Of a stretch of DNA of 64,000 bases, positions 36,232-49,200 are shown in pieces; positions within the stretch are counted from its first letter, which is position 1, and the number at the start of each line of letters is the position of its first letter. This DNA is from Parascedosporium putredinis (taxonomy: Eukaryota > Ascomycota > Sordariomycetes > Microascales > Microascaceae): contig CASHTG010000019.1 of assembly GCA_949357655.1 (NCBI GenBank), positions 124,001 to 188,000 on the forward strand, written 5' to 3'. Both the position numbers and the translations under genes were made by a program. The notes under the pieces were generated by a model. It worked only from the letters and a program-made list of their open reading frames with translations. It did not search any database and was not told the DNA's origin.

Positions 36232-38098
36232 TTGTACGCCCACAAGGAAAGCCCTCTGCGATGGATCAAGTTTGAAGTGATATTATGGATGAATTCGATG
36301 CCGTAGTGATAGAATTGGGATAACGCTATGATGGGCCGAGAAGAGTAACGGGGAGAGGCGAGGCAAAAGTCCTAATCGCAACCCTCTCTCCTCGGTGACA
36401 TGTCTTCACGACCGGCATGATGAGCCTCGAGTCCAGCTTTCGTACCAAGCTAAGTTTTCCGTACAGCCCGGTAACGTTCACGTCCTTAGTAGGCAAGAGC
36501 GGTGGTCGGCAGTCAACTGTGGAAACATCGGGCGCTTTGCAGAGCAGGCAAGAGCGATCAATTTCGTCAGCAAGAGCATTTGTGAAAGCGGGACCAGCAG
36601 GACACAACTCGGAAGGAGCATCGTGATAGGGGCCTTCCACGGATAATTGACGACGGAGCTGGGACGATACGCTCATCCGCAGATTGGGAAGGAGCGACGC
36701 TTCATTGTGTGGACCTTGGTACTATCTCCTCATTCGATTCGGTCTGACGAGATTTAGATGTCAATTCATCGTCGAGCAAGCCAAAAGGCGTGTAAGTCGT
36801 ATCTCCGACAATGGTCGGTAATGTTGGACGGGGTGCGCGCTGCCCTGTCGTCAAAAGCGCAGATTCGCCTCATTTGGGCTGCACCGACTTGATCCTCACA
36901 CAGCCGTACTCGAGATGCATAGCAGTACATGGAAATTATCATCACATAGAAACATCCATTGATCAGTCGATCCACGTTGTCCCAACCAAAGAAAAAGCTG
37001 CCCAAGCTCGTCGGCGCAGAGCTCAGCCAGATGGCTGGGTTCAATGTTGTCTAAACGTCCACTCGAGGAGACGCCACAAACCGGCCCGTTGGCCCGTCCG
37101 GGTTGGACGTGGGACGCTGCGCTGGCCTCCCATCGCACGACTCGCGAAACTCGGGACGATTACGAATTGTGCAAGGGACGTCAATTAAAAGAGAAAAAAG
37201 AGATGTTTAAAACTTAGAACAACGGGATAGCCCGTGAATGTACGCAACTTTCTTCCAACCCTTTGCAGTCATCTCCTTGACGCTTCTCATTCACTGATCC
37301 TGGTCGTTTCGGCCGCAAGCCGGGCTCCCGCGCTCGAAATGACGGCATGGAACAAAGGCCGCTGAGGAACACAAGCTCATTGCGGGTGACTTCAACCGAA
37401 ATTTCCAATTCAGGAAATTTCTCTTATTATTTCCTGTCCAAGACGGGAAATTTATTTCCTCGCCTGCACTTTCGTTGCAACAAAAGATATTGTTGATTCG
37501 CCAGCCGCTTGGTTTCTTCGGCTCCGTCCGGTCACCGAAAAGCGAAGCAATTAGAAAGGCATTCCCGAAAAGAAGTGAGCAGACCAAATGTGACAATGGA
37601 AGCGGTAAAGCGATGATCGGAAGCTCCGTGAAAAAAGAAGGGAAAAAAAAGAAAAAAGAAAAGGCGAAAACAAGGAAGGGAGGCAATCCCAAAGGAATTA
37701 AAGCCAGGGAAGGAGCAAAAAAGACCACCAGATTGTGGCTGAGTAACATCGAATGGTGCGGGCCGTTGCTCCGCAAGGAAACGCTGGGAAAATCCTTCCC
37801 CCAAAACCACCCACAGTCTCCATTGAATAGCCAATTCACTCAACTGGAATCTGTGCATCATCCCGCACCCTGTAACACAACCTCCTATAAGCCTGACCTT
37901 TCCTCACTCTCCGTCCAAAAGAAAATCGTCGCCAATTCGGCTCAGAAGCTCTCTCTGCTTGCTCGTTTGCAAATATCCCAACCTGAACCTGCTTCATGGC
38001 ACTTCCAACCTAATCCCTAGCCCCAGGTGCACCCCTCCCCCCTTTCCCCTCCTCTTCCACCTCCCTACGCTTTTCCATCCCCCACCCTTTCAAAAGAT
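36232..38098. other. Intergenic
   Basis: 1.87 kb between divergent genes. A minus-strand ORF at 36326-36676 (116 aa) and a Lys-rich plus-strand frame at 37475-38020 are open but unrecognised and lack splice partners or good starts. The second probably reflects purine-rich promoter DNA of the downstream gene. Confidence 0.45.
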
Positions 38099-38246
38099 AT
38101 GGACCTCACGGCAAAACACACAGCCGTCGTGGCCGGCATCTCCGCCGCCGCCAAGGCTCTCCGCGCGCGCAACGAGGCAATCTGCGTCGTCGACAGCGCC
38201 AGCGAGATCGACGTACGCCCTACATCCTCCAGCCCCCGCAGCAGCA

Positions 38247-38283
<37 letters not shown>

Positions 38284-39771
38284 CAGCAGCAACAACAACA
38301 CGCGAACGGGCTTCATCGACCTCAGCAAGCTCAACAACGTGCTCTCCATCGACGCGGCCGCCAAGACCGCCATCGTCGAACCCAACGTCAAGATGGGCGA
38401 CCTCGTACGCGCCACCCTCGCGCACGGGCTCATGCCACGCGTGGTCCCCGAGTTCCCCGAAGTCCGCGTCGGCGCCGCCTTCGCCGGCAGCAGCGCGGTG
38501 CAGAGCACCTCGTTCCGCGAGGGCCACTTCGCCGACGGGGTCGCCGCCATCGAGGTCGTCCTGGGCGACGGGCAGGTGGTGCGGGCGTCGGCGTTTGCAA
38601 ACGCGGACCTGCTGGACGCCGCGGGCGCGGGCACGATGGGCACGCTGGGCATCGTGACGGAGCTGTCGGTGCGGCTGGCGCCCGCGCGCAAGTTCGTCAA
38701 GGCGACGTACGCCCGCTTCGGGTCCGTGGCGGCGCTCGTCGAGGGCATGAGCGCGCTGGTGGACGAGGGCGGGTTCGACTTCGTGGACGGCATCGCCTTC
38801 TCCGCAACGCAGTGCGTGGCCGTGTCGGGGAGTTGGTCGACGAGGTGCCCCACCCGTCCAAGCCCCAGTGTTTTAGCGGCTCGTGGGACCCTTGGTTCTA
38901 CCAGCAGGTGCGCGGACGGACGGAGCGCGCCCACGCGGACTTTAGCCCCATTGACTACATCCCCGTCGAGGAGTACCTCTTCCGGTATAACCGCGGCGGG
39001 TTCTGGCTTGGCAACGAGGTGTTTAAGCGGCTTGGGGCGGACGCGTCGAATCGGTTTACGCGCAGGCTCCTTGACCGGTTCTCGAGCAGTCGCAAGGGCT
39101 TGGCCGAGTCGCAGGAGACGTTTGCTGGCAACGTCATTATCCAAGACGTCTCGGTTCCCATCGAGGCAGCCTCGGCTTTTGTTGCGACGGCGGCGGAGCA
39201 CCTCGATCTGTGGCCCGTGTGGCTCTGTCCGGTCAGGGAGCCCGCAAGGCCTACGTTCCACCCTCACTCCGACAGCCAACAGTCCAATGGGCCATTCCTG
39301 CTTGTCAATGTAGGAATCTGGGGCAGACCCAAGGCCGTGTCGGCGAGCAAAGACAAGGACCAAGCCAAAGACAAAGCCAAGGACACAGCCAAGGAGAAGG
39401 ACAAGGAGAAGGACAAGGAGAAGGACAAGGACAAAGTCAAGACCAAATTCAAGGGCGGAAAGGACGCGGCGCAGGCTAACCGGGACCTCGAAGCGTGGGC
39501 AGCCAAACACGGGGGCGCAAGACGCTGTGCTCCCCGCGTATTACTCAAGGAACAGTTTTGGAAACTGTACGACGGGGTATGGTACGACAAGCTCAGAGAA
39601 AAGTACGCCGCCTCCGGGTTCCCCACCGTGTACGAAAAGATTTGCGCAGACGAGGCAGCGTCGCCAAAGCCCGGGATCATCGCTTGGCCTTCGCGGTTCG
39701 CCATGTCCAAGGAGAACAACTTTGCCCACCCTCGGGATGCAGTGATTGCGCACCAGGCTCGAAGGATCTAG
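38099..39771 (+). CDS. DHCR24/DWF1-like FAD-linked reductase (delta24-sterol reductase family)
   Basis: Single exon, about 558 aa. Family members bind FAD covalently or tightly and reduce sterol side-chain double bonds; many fungal relatives are annotated only as FAD-binding proteins. The FAD half shows GFIDLSKLNNVLSIDAAAKT, VEPNVKMGDLVRATLAHGL, VVPEFPEVRVGAAFAGSS and MGTLGIVTEL. The C-terminal half shows FSPIDYIPVEEYLFRYNRGG and VWYDKLREKYAASGFPTVYE, as in DHCR24. Two low-complexity inserts are unusual: a Ser/Gly run (12 Gly, near residue 55) and a ~35-residue Lys/Asp/Glu repeat (near residue 430). Frame breaks near 38832, 39515, 39534 and 39552 are each one base short; repairing the last three recovers HGGRKTL and YYSREQFWKLYDG. 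The start at 38099 matches the family length; an upstream in-frame ATG at 38027 is less likely. Confidence 0.85.
38248..38284 (+). repeat. (GGC)n trinucleotide repeat coding poly-Gly
   Basis: Twelve GGN codons in a row inside the DHCR24-like gene, flanked by AGC repeats. They place a flexible linker in the FAD domain where relatives have a short loop. Confidence 0.9.
39349..39450 (+). repeat. Degenerate AAGGACAAG/GAG coding repeat
   Basis: Purine-rich tandem repeat (units near AAGGACAAGGAG) encoding alternating Lys-Asp-Lys-Glu/Ala residues within the DHCR24-like protein. It lies between GRPKAVSA and the GGKDAAQANRDLEAW segment. Confidence 0.9.
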
Positions 39772-40488
39772 ATGCAGGACCGTTTACGTGAGAAAGGGAG
39801 ATACACGCCGGAAACAACGCGAATAGAAAAAAAAGTCATATAGATGATAAGATGGGGAATGGTAGACGGTGTGTTTTGACGAGGTTATGATTATGGATTC
39901 ACTTTTTTTCTTAGGGAGGGAAGTTTGGTTATTATGATGTGGGATTTGCAACATACAGATACCAAGACGCAAGTTAGAGGACGGACAACCCTGACGGATA
40001 GTTAACCTTGCCTTATTCTTTTATGCTGTTTTTAAAAGTCTTTTTAACAGAACAAAAATTATAAACCAGAATACACATAACAAAACTGCTCACGAAACCA
40101 AGATTGCTCCAGCGATGCACTCCATCGTCCTTCCCACTATGTGAAGGTGCGATTTCACCTTTTCCACACTGTCCGAGCAGCCACAGCGTTGCCCCTCGTT
40201 TTCCTCGCCCTTGCCCCTTGCACCCCGCCTTCAGCCACGACCGCCACATCAAGGAGGGGCAGTCGCAATCCGATTTTTTTTTAGGTGGTGGTGATGCTCC
40301 AACTTTTTTTTTTTTTTGCGCGCGAAGAAAGCAGGCGGGTCTCGATCGACAAGATCGCGCCCAGAACCGAGAAACCCCAACTTCTCTCCACCTCATCGAT
40401 AGTATTCGAAAAAACTTCTGACCCCCGTTCAGCGCAACTCGGAACAAAGGACAAGAAAAAAAGAAAAACACAGCACAACCCCGCCATC
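39772..40488. other. Intergenic, promoter of RRB1-like gene
   Basis: No gene. Contains long T and C/T tracts (for example at 40275-40320) and A-rich leader sequence directly before the ATG at 40489. Confidence 0.55.
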
Positions 40489-42088
40489 ATGTCGAAACGA
40501 TCAGGCGAAGACGAAGCCGCCGGCGCCCTCAAGGACCGCGAGAGGCCCGACCAGATGGACATGGACGTCGACGACAAGGACATTGGCGAGTTCGCCGACG
40601 AATTCGAAGACGAGTTTGAGAGCGAGGACGAAATCATGGAAGCCGGCGTCGACGGCCGCCCCGACGCCGAACGAGAGGCCGAGGAAAAGAGTGCGTGTTG
40701 CAAAAACCAAATCCCTCCCCTGTCAAACCGAACCCGTCCAATAGTTCTAACCATTCTTTCTCTTCCTTCCATCCAGGCATGAACGTCGACCAAGGCACCT
40801 TCATCATCGGCCGCCACAAGCTCGAGCCCGGCCAAGTCCTCGCCCCCGACACCTCGGCCTACGAGATGCTCCACTCCCTCAGCACCCCTGGCCCTGCCTC
40901 TCCTTCGACCTCGTGCGCGACCACCTGGGCAGCGACGCCCACCGCGGCAAAATCTACCCCGCCACCATGTACGCCGTCGCCGGCACCCAGGCCGAATCCG
41001 CCCGCTCCCGCGAGAACCACCTCATGGTCGTCAAGCTCAGCGGCCTCGGCCGCGTCGAGCGCGACGCCGCCGGCGCCGACTCCGACGACGAGGGCGACGA
41101 AGGCGACGACGACGAGGACTCGGACCCCATCCTCGAGAGCCGCACGATACCCCTCGGCTCCACCACCAACCGCATCCGCGCGTGGCAAGCGTCCCCCGAC
41201 GCCTCTTCCTCTTCCTCTTCTTCCACCATGCCCCGCACCCTCACCGCCGCCATGACCGAATCCTCCGACATCCACATCCACGACGTCACCCCCACCTCGC
41301 CTCCTTCGACAACCCAGGCCTCGTCGTCTCCCCATCCAGAACCAACCCCAGCACACCATCCGCGCCCACAAAGCCGAAGGCTACGCCCTCGACTGGTCCT
41401 CTCTCGCCGCCGCCAGCCGACCCCGCCTCCTCACCGGCGACAACGACGGCCTCATCTACCTCACCGCCGCCGCCGACGAAGCCGCCACCACTTGGTCCAC
41501 CGAAGCCAAGCCCTTCCGCGGCCACGCCAGCAGCGTCGAAGACATCCAGTGGAGCCCCTCGGAGCCCTCCGTCTTCGCCTCCGCCTCCAGCGACGGCACC
41601 GTCCGCGTCTGGGACGTCCGCAGCAAGAGCCGCAAGCCCGCCATCACCGTCCAGGTCTCCTCCACCGACGTCAACGTCCTCTCCTGGTCCCGCCAGACCT
41701 CCCACCTCCTCGCCTCCGGCGCCGACGACGGCGTCTGGGCCGTCTGGGACCTTCGCCAGTGGAAGGCCGGCGGTGGCGCGGCCGCTAAGCCCACCCCGCT
41801 CGCCAGCTTCGACTACCACAAGGAGCAGGTCACCAGCATCGAGTGGCACCCCACCGACGACAGCGTCATCGCCGTCGCCGCCGCCGACAACACCGTCACC
41901 CTCTGGGATCTCGCCGTCGAGCTCGACGACGAGGAGAGCAAGGACACCGCCGGCGTCCCCGATATCCCCCAGCTTCTCTTCGTCCACTACCACAACGAGG
42001 TCAGGGAGCTGCACTGGCACCCCAGATCGTCGGCAGCCTCGTCGCTACCGGCGAGCAGTTTAGCGTGTTTAGGACCATCAGCGTTTAA
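40489..42088 (+). CDS. RRB1: Ribosome assembly protein RRB1 (GRWD1), WD40
   Basis: Nucleolar WD40 chaperone that escorts ribosomal protein L3 into early 60S assembly; essential in yeast. Exons are 40489-40690 and 40777-42088; 505 aa. The acidic N-terminus (DMDVDDKDIGEFADEFEDEF) and an internal acidic stretch (ADSDDEGDEGDDDEDSD) fit histone/ribosomal-protein chaperone character. The conserved N-terminal block reads LAPDTSAYEMLHSLSTPWPCLSFD once repaired, and PATMYAVAGTQAESARSREN follows. WD units include HASSVEDIQWSPSEPSVFAS then DGTVRVWDVRSK, and NEVRELHWHPQIVGSLVATG near the end. Four frame breaks (near 40889, 41295, 41337 and 42020) are each one C missing from a C run, in an essential gene, which argues strongly for sequencing error. 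Without repair the protein would be destroyed after ~100 residues. Confidence 0.93.
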
Positions 42089-42897
42089 GGCAAGGGACGG
42101 TGGCTTTTGGCGTTGGATTCGAAGCAGCAGGTCAAGGCAAGTTGGACGGGAGGAGGAGGAAAACAAAAAGTTTCACGTCTACGTACGGTTAGGATTAGAT
42201 TGCATTTGGTAGGTTCCGTTTCTCAAGAATAATGAATAAACATTAAACAACCTCCCTCTTTCTTACTCTCTCTTTCTTGCCTTCCCTATCTTGCTTCCGA
42301 CCAACTTGTAATTTCCAGACCCTCCCCGTAAACATCATCATTCGAGCGGCCCCGCGCAGACACAATGCAAGAAGAGAAAAGAGCTGGAGGGTAATGAACA
42401 ATACCGATAAAACAACTCAAAAGTTCAATGCTATGCTGAGATATTCTCTATTGTCTGATACAGCCTCAAAACCGGGCGAGGAGGAAACAAAAAACCAATA
42501 CTCAACAAGAACAGAGCGCCCGCATCCATCCCCCAATCCCCTTGTGCACACACTCCGCGGCGCTCCTTCAAGCAAAGCGACCGACCAATGCATAGGATCC
42601 CAAGTCTAAATTATAAACAATACCCAAACACAAACACAAAACAAGGCATCCAAATGCTTGCTTGCTTCCTTCCTACACTCCACCAGGCAGGGCCACCCAC
42701 CCGAAACCCCTCGTTGTGCGTCAACGTATCTATATTGATATGAAACCTCCAATGACCACCTCGGCGGAGGCCACCCTCACACCATACTCATACAAGTCAT
42801 TTCCTTTTCCCTCATCTTCGTTTTCTTTTCAGAAACGTGTAAAAATGGTAGTGAGGCAGGGGCAGAGACACTTTCCAGCTTTGGCCCAGAAGCCCCA
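42089..42897. other. Convergent 3' flanks
   Basis: Spacer between the ends of the RRB1-like and WDR44-like genes. Nothing coding is supported. A/T-rich segments around 42230-42260 and 42600-42650 probably hold 3'-end signals. Confidence 0.55.
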
Positions 42898-45800
42898 TCA
42901 GTTGCTGAGCGCCGCCACGAGCGTTCCGCACCTGCTGCACAAAAATCTCTGCTTGCCGTTAATCTTCTTGGCCTTGAAATCCCGGTTGCCGCACTTGTCG
43001 CACGCCGCCTCCTCTCCCTCGTCCGTCATGTACTCGGACGCCGTCTCCGACTCCCCCGACACCGAGTCTTGCTCTCCCGCTTGTTGACGTCGGACCTGCT
43101 CGCCGTAGTCGAGTGGGTACGAATAGGGCTGCGCATCAAACGCCCTGCCGTTGGCGCGCTGGGACTGTACCTCCATGGGAGACTCGCCCTCGGAAGCGAG
43201 ATTCGACTGGCTTCCCCTTGGAGTCGGGTTGTAGGTCTTCGCTCGACGGAACATCTACTGTACGGACGCGCGCCTTGTCCTTGGCGTCGGCGCCGGCACC
43301 GCCAAGGATGGTGGCCCCGCTCGCCGTTCGCCTTCCTTTGAAGCGGGACGTGATGCTCCAGAGCGCATGCGTTCTACCGCTTTCCGGCTTTGCCTCCTCA
43401 CTCTTCTCCTCAATCGGTCGAAAGGCAAAGCCGGGGGTAGGTGGGCCATCCTGGACGGCGCCCTCTCCGAGGCCGGGCTGTTGGGGAACACGCTGCGCAA
43501 ACTTGGCGATGTCGAATAAGGCTGCCGTCTCGCCTCGGACGCCAAGTTGGCAACCGCCGTGTTGATCGGAGCAGCCCGGGAGGACCCGCGGGGCGGAGAC
43601 CTCGACCTTTCACTGTTGACCGTGGTCCCACCCGCAGACCCTGTGCGGTTATGCTCTATGCCCTGCCGCCAAGATAATATCCTGTCGGACGACCCCGTCG
43701 GAGGAGCGCCACTGGCGTGGTGAGAAATCGACGTCCGCCTCGAGTGAGAGAGGCTGTTATTGCTTGTCCGGGTAAGTACGCTCCCACTTCGAGCGAGCAG
43801 ACCGCCGGCAAGCTTTTTGGAAAACGTCGACCCCGTTTCCCAGCTGTCGTTGCGGCGCTTTTGGAACGCGCAGTCTTGCCGAAACACCTTGATGACACCC
43901 GTGCGATCGCTCGTCACGATAATATTGCCGTCGTAGTGGGTCGACCTCGCGATATACGCGGGGACTCATCCGGCTTGCGCACCACCGGCGCCAGAGCCTC
44001 GGGATGGCTGTGCTCAGAAAGCCCAGTCTGGCTCATGGTCGCCTCTTCCCTGCTTAGAAGGGTAACAGGCGGCGGATTGCAGAGATCGTAGATTGGATCT
44101 CCCGAGTGGCCCAGCAACCGGCGGGTGGCTGTGGGAGCGAACACGGCGGCCGTCAACATCTCAGTATGCGCATCAAACGACTCATAGGGCCGTTTATCCT
44201 TGCTTTCGGCGTCCGTCGAGCTAATGGACCAGATGTACGCCTTCTTGTCCTCACTTCCGCAGATAATGTACTGGCCGTTATCGCTGAAGCTGGCGCGCAT
44301 CTGCGTAAACTGGTTCTCGTGGCCCTTGAACTTTGCCACCAGGCTCTTGTCCTTCAAATTGTACACGCGAATGCGAGAGTCGGTCGACGTTACCAAGACC
44401 TTTACGTCGCCTTCACCGCCGTTGACGGGGATCGGCATCGCCTGCAGACCCGTAATCTTGCTCCCCTTGGCATTCTTGCCCCTCGACGACCGCACGTGGA
44501 TTTGCGTGTGATACTTGAGACCGTCCGTCTCATAAAAGAGGCAGAGGCCGTGGAGAGTTCCGGCAATGGACGTCGTCCCGTCGGGGCTGAACGCGACAGC
44601 CGTCACGACCTCGGGCAACTGGGCCTGGTACGCGACCGACTTGTCGGGGATACTCCAGAGACGAAGATTAGAATCTACGCTCCCGGCAAGGAAGAAGCGG
44701 TCGTCTCGCGGATGAAAGGCGACGCTTGCTACCGGCTCCTTGTGCTGAAAGGCACACAGGCACTCGTCCCTGCTCATATGCCAGAGGCGTACCGTCCTAT
44801 CCATGGCGGTCGACAGCAGGAAATTGTTTTTACTCCAGCTCAAGTCCAGCACCTCGCCCGTGTGGCCCTTGAACTCACGGATCGGTTTGCTGCGGAAAAC
44901 GGGGGCGGAAAGCTTTTCGCGGTTCATGTCGTCGTTCGTCTCCTCTTCCTCGTGGAGTTTTCGATCTTCATGCGTGGCGAGAACAGCGAATACCCGAACA
45001 ACCTGATCACGGCCGCCCGCGGCGAGATATCGACCGCAGTTGCTGAATGCCAACGCCCAGACAGCGCCGCCGGTATCTTGATCGCCCTTTCCGCGTCCAG
45101 GCAGGGGAGGGTCGTGTGCGTCTGAACATCGTCTTCCGGGGTGTCCGCGCCATTCGGTAGGGTGCCGACGAGTTTCTGCGCAAGGAACACTCGGTTGAAC
45201 TCGCGCACCTTTTTGTGATGCCGCCTAAATTTGATGTAACGCGGCGGTTCTTTGTGATGGGGTATATACACGTAGCCCCCGCCGCCGGAGCCGCCCGAAA
45301 ATACAAGGGCATTCGTGCCATCGGTGCGCTTTTCGCTCAGATCCGAGTCGTCGTCGTCGGCGCCTTCGTCCTTCTTCTTTCCTCCCCGCATACTAAGAAG
45401 ACCGAGGAATGATCCCTTCCTATTCGTCCCCACAGTAAGGTTAGCAACACGGTTCCCATGGTCAGGTCTAAAGGGGATCGGATTATGTTCGAGGCCACCA
45501 CGCCCACCAGGAGGACACTACGCACTTCTTTTGGCCGTCGAGGGACCAGTTGACTGCCTGAAGACAGAATCGGCATCAACTTTATGGGCGGTGTCGCTAA
45601 CGGGACTCTCAGGGGAAGTGATCCACGACCGCGAATGGACCGGGCAGGATCTGCGCCCGTCTTGAGAAGAATGTGCTGTTATATATATGCTAACGTCAGC
45701 CTACGCCTTGTTACTTCATTTATGCTCCGGGAGGTTGTAGGATCAACAGGAGACGAACCTGTGACAGGGGGTCGAGGGGGACGAGGAGGTCGGGAATGAG

Positions 45801-46293
45801 GCGGTGGCGGATCTGGTCAACGGCCTTCCATCCTTGCTGTCTCTCGTCGACGATTTCAGGGACTTTGTCGAGGGGCGCTTCCCATTGATAGGTGAGGTTG
45901 CGGGAACTGATCGGAGTAGGTTAAATTAGCCACGCCAAGCTTGCGCAGAGGAATCGGGTAACACTGCCGCACTGCCGCATTGCTCGCAACTCTTTTTTTC
46001 CCGAGCCCCGGGGGCTGGCGGCAGGCTGCCCACCAACGCAGCGGAGGGCTGTAGGAAAGAGCGGGGCGGGACGGGCAGCTAGGCAGGCGGATTAACAGAG
46101 AGTTGGACAGGTGGGCCAACGCACCTTGAATTTCAGAGACCGTCTTGGACTTTTGTAGACTCTTGGTATGTGAGGGATTACGCGCGAGCTTCTGGTTCAT
46201 GGCAAAGCTCCCATCAGAGGGTGGGCTCGAGGGGCTGACTGGCGAAGCCAAGTCGCCGCCCAGAGGCACCCGCGAGACATTGGGGACCGACAT
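42898..46293 (-). CDS. WDR44/DGR2-type WD40 protein with C-terminal zinc ribbon
   Basis: About 998 aa. Exons on the minus strand are 46293-46125, 45906-45759, 45675-45526 and 45419-42898; lengths are consistent when one missing base is allowed per frame break. The N-terminal ~200 residues are Ser/Pro-rich (VPATSPINGKRPSTKSLKSS), followed by RKGSFLGLLSMRGGKKKDEG and the family block PRYIKFRRHHKKVREFNRVF. The WD40 region shows GGAVWALAFSNCGRYLAAGG, EFKGHTGEVLDLSWSKNNFL, TAMDRTVRLWHMSRDECL, GSVDSNLRLW and SEDKKAYIWSI. The C-terminus has a four-cysteine ribbon, CDKCGNRDFKAKK then FLCSRCGTLV. Frame breaks lie near 45765, 45650, 45419, 45075, 43963 and 43432, plus a two-base shift near 43240. WDR44 binds Rab11 in animals; the fungal role is unclear. 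The exon 3/4 junction is tentative. Confidence 0.85.
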
Positions 46294-49200
46294 ATCCCAT
46301 GATTCGGAGCTCGTTATCCGCGGATAGGTGCCTGCGCAGGGCGCAACTTGTGTAGAAGAGCTGACGCAAGCGCGTGGGGTTGAACAGTGGACTCGGCCTC
46401 AGCGTTTTGTTTTTTTCGTACACGAAATACGAGTATTCAGAGATCTGTTCAAGCAAGGTGGGCGGAGACCGAGAATAATAGGGGAAGCTCGGCGATTGGT
46501 GAGCTCTCAAGCTGACGGCGACAGGGGCACCAACTGAGGAGGCTTGTGCGGCGGGGAATCGGTTCGTTCGTCAATGTTCGTTGTTGGTAGCAAATAAGAA
46601 GCAAGAGAAGAAAATAAAAAATTATTACTCGATATGCGATGCTGCAGCACAGCCTATTCTGCTTGCTTGCTTGCAGCTGTCTCGTCGATGCAGGGAAGAA
46701 ATATGCCGTCCAAGATGTTCAAGGAAAAGGGAAATCGGAATGAGGGCCCCAGCAAGCTATTACTATTACAGGCGTTTCAAGAGTGGTCCAGTCAGTCAAT
46801 CGTCAAAAGGAAGGCTCGGAAATTCGCCGAGCAGGGGTGGCAAAGGAGCAGATAGGGGAAGCTGATGGCTGGGACGGATTCGGTGGGTCTGGAACCCCCG
46901 TTTGGGGGTTATTGATGAAGCAGGGGAAATTGAGGTGTGGAGGGTGGTGAAGCGGAAACAACCATGGACCAAAGAAGGATGGGGGATTCTTTTTCTGGTG
47001 AAGCTCGGCCCAGGGTGCAGGGGATGAGGAGAGAGACAATGAATAATATTGTGGGTGTATCCTTGGATTGATTGGAAATGCTAGCGAAGGGACAGAAAAG
47101 ACACAAGAAAGGGAAAGGGGGAAGCTCATGGTAGGGCAAAGAAGTGTTGTGAGGGGTCCATGATGAGAATCAATTGATTCATATCCACATCAGCATCAGC
47201 ATGAGCGTGGTGCCACGTGAAATGAGCAAAGTGGTGATGTTGAGATGAGCGTGGACCAGACCAAATCAAAGTGCGTAGTGTGTAGTGTGGAATGTGTAGT
47301 ATGTAGTGGGAGTTGTACACTCGACTGCTACCCGCGCTGCCACTTTCAACGCATTGGGCTCGCAATATTGTACCGCACCGCACCTGCCCACTAGGCCAGG
47401 CTAGTTATCATGAGACGCCCCACTGTGCGACTTGTGCGGTGCGCCAAACACCAGCTTTTGCTTCACAACCCAACGACGCGGCAAGTGCAACCGGCCACGA
47501 CAGAGGATCCCGCGCAGGCGCCCTTGCAACATGAAATCAAATCCAGGCCATTCAATACATACCTTGGTGACGGTTGACCGACCTAACAACGAAGGCCGCA
47601 TGCACAAGCTGAAGCCAGCTCGCTCAAGATTCTCGAGTATTCTTCTTATTTCCCAAGCTTCGTCGCTTATTATTCGTGTGTCGTCGTGCAGAGAGAGATA
47701 AACAGCTTGGTCGGGTCGGCGAACAGAGCTCGCATGGACCGTGGGCAAGGAACCAATCGCTTAGGCCACAAGATTAAACCTCGATGGAACCAGTGTGTCG
47801 GATCGAACAAGGGCTGGCTCGCGCTCGGGGGCGGGGGCTTCGATACGGGAAACGGGGAATTTCCGGAATGGGTGAGTCGTTCGAGGTCTCGGTTTCCCAA
47901 CCAACAGTCTTTGGGGAAGGGGGAGCTATTATTTCTTTCTTCTCGCCGTCTCGCACAAGGACGAAAAAAATATATATATATGACAGCCGCGAGGAAGAGA
48001 TAGAGATGACGACAAAGAGGTGAGGGAAAGAAAAGTTTAAAAGGGATTGAAATATGCAGAGTCTACATCAATGATGTAGAGAGTCAACGTGGGTTATGTA
48101 TCCACGGTATCCTATGCTGGCTGCTGCTGGATTTGAAGAATATCAAAGGCACATGTATCCATGGATGGATGTACCGTACCAGGAAGAGACCAGGGGCTCA
48201 TGCCTTTCGAAGCCCATGGAACGAGTTCTCATCCAGGTTTTCTTCCCAGCCCAGTCATGGCAACATGGATAACATCGAAAGATGAATGGCTCATAAAAAT
48301 GGTTGCCGTGTCCCCAATAGGGTTCAATGTTGGCATCCAGCCCATGCTACTACTACTAGCCCGGAAGCGACAGGAGCGCCAAACGAAAAACCTGCGACCA
48401 TTTCCTCCATGTCGCCTATGATCCGAGGCGAGGCTAGAGAAACCCACACCTAGCGGCATCGATCAATTCACTTGACGAGGGAAAATATCAAGAAAGGCAA
48501 CTTTCCATCTACACCCCCTCCCTTTCGCCAGACGGAATAGCGAGCCGACCCATCTTCCATCGTGCATCGCTCGATGCCGTGCCGCGAATTTTCCAGGGTC
48601 GAGGGCAGCTCTCCCATTGTTGCAGGCCCTTTTTTGGGAGAAGAGACGTGGTGGATCTGTCCCGTTTTGGGATGGTTCATGTCCGAAAGGGATTGATGAC
48701 TGACGGGCCTCTGATGCACTTATGATCTGCCATGGTTTTTTGGTACAGGTATGTTCTCAAACCACGCTTTTCCACCTGTTATGCAAAAGTGCTTTCTTCT
48801 GCTCGTCAATATCTCTGATGTGTTCCTTGCACATCCGCTCCCGGCATGATGTCAATGTCAAGGTGTTACACAGACACGGGAGGAAGAGCACACGCAGTCG
48901 ATATTCAGGCTTGCTTGCCCTCCTCCCTCGTCATACCCACTTCGGGATTTGGGAGGATCGGATTTTTTTCTTGTATTTATTTTTATTGAATTGCCTTCTA
49001 AAGTGGTAGCTCCCGAGTAGCTTGATAAAAAAACAATGATTAAAGTGAAACTAGACTCGCACCGCCGACTGCTTGGGCCCGTCACTAGGTGCTGGGCTGG
49101 GATAGAGTTAAATCGCGTAAGCCACAGGACTGAAGCTCCCACCTTTGCGTGATGACGTAGTGGGGATTTTCAAGCTCCAGCAAGCTTGCCCAACCACCAC

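Noticed and set aside
36326..36676. 116-codon minus-strand ORF upstream of the coiled-coil gene
   Set aside because: No recognisable features, and joining it to the downstream exons gives no supported splice site.
37475..38020. Lys-rich 181-codon frame upstream of the DHCR24-like gene
   Set aside because: No ATG start in good context, composition follows purine-rich DNA, and it lies in the expected promoter.
38065..39510. 481-codon minus-strand ORF opposite the DHCR24-like gene
   Set aside because: Antisense shadow; Leu/Val repeats simply mirror the Lys/Asp and Gly repeats of the real gene.
41182..42063. 293-codon Ser/Pro/Thr-rich ORF within the RRB1 region
   Set aside because: Created by single-base losses in the RRB1 coding frame; the WD40 frame is elsewhere in the same DNA.
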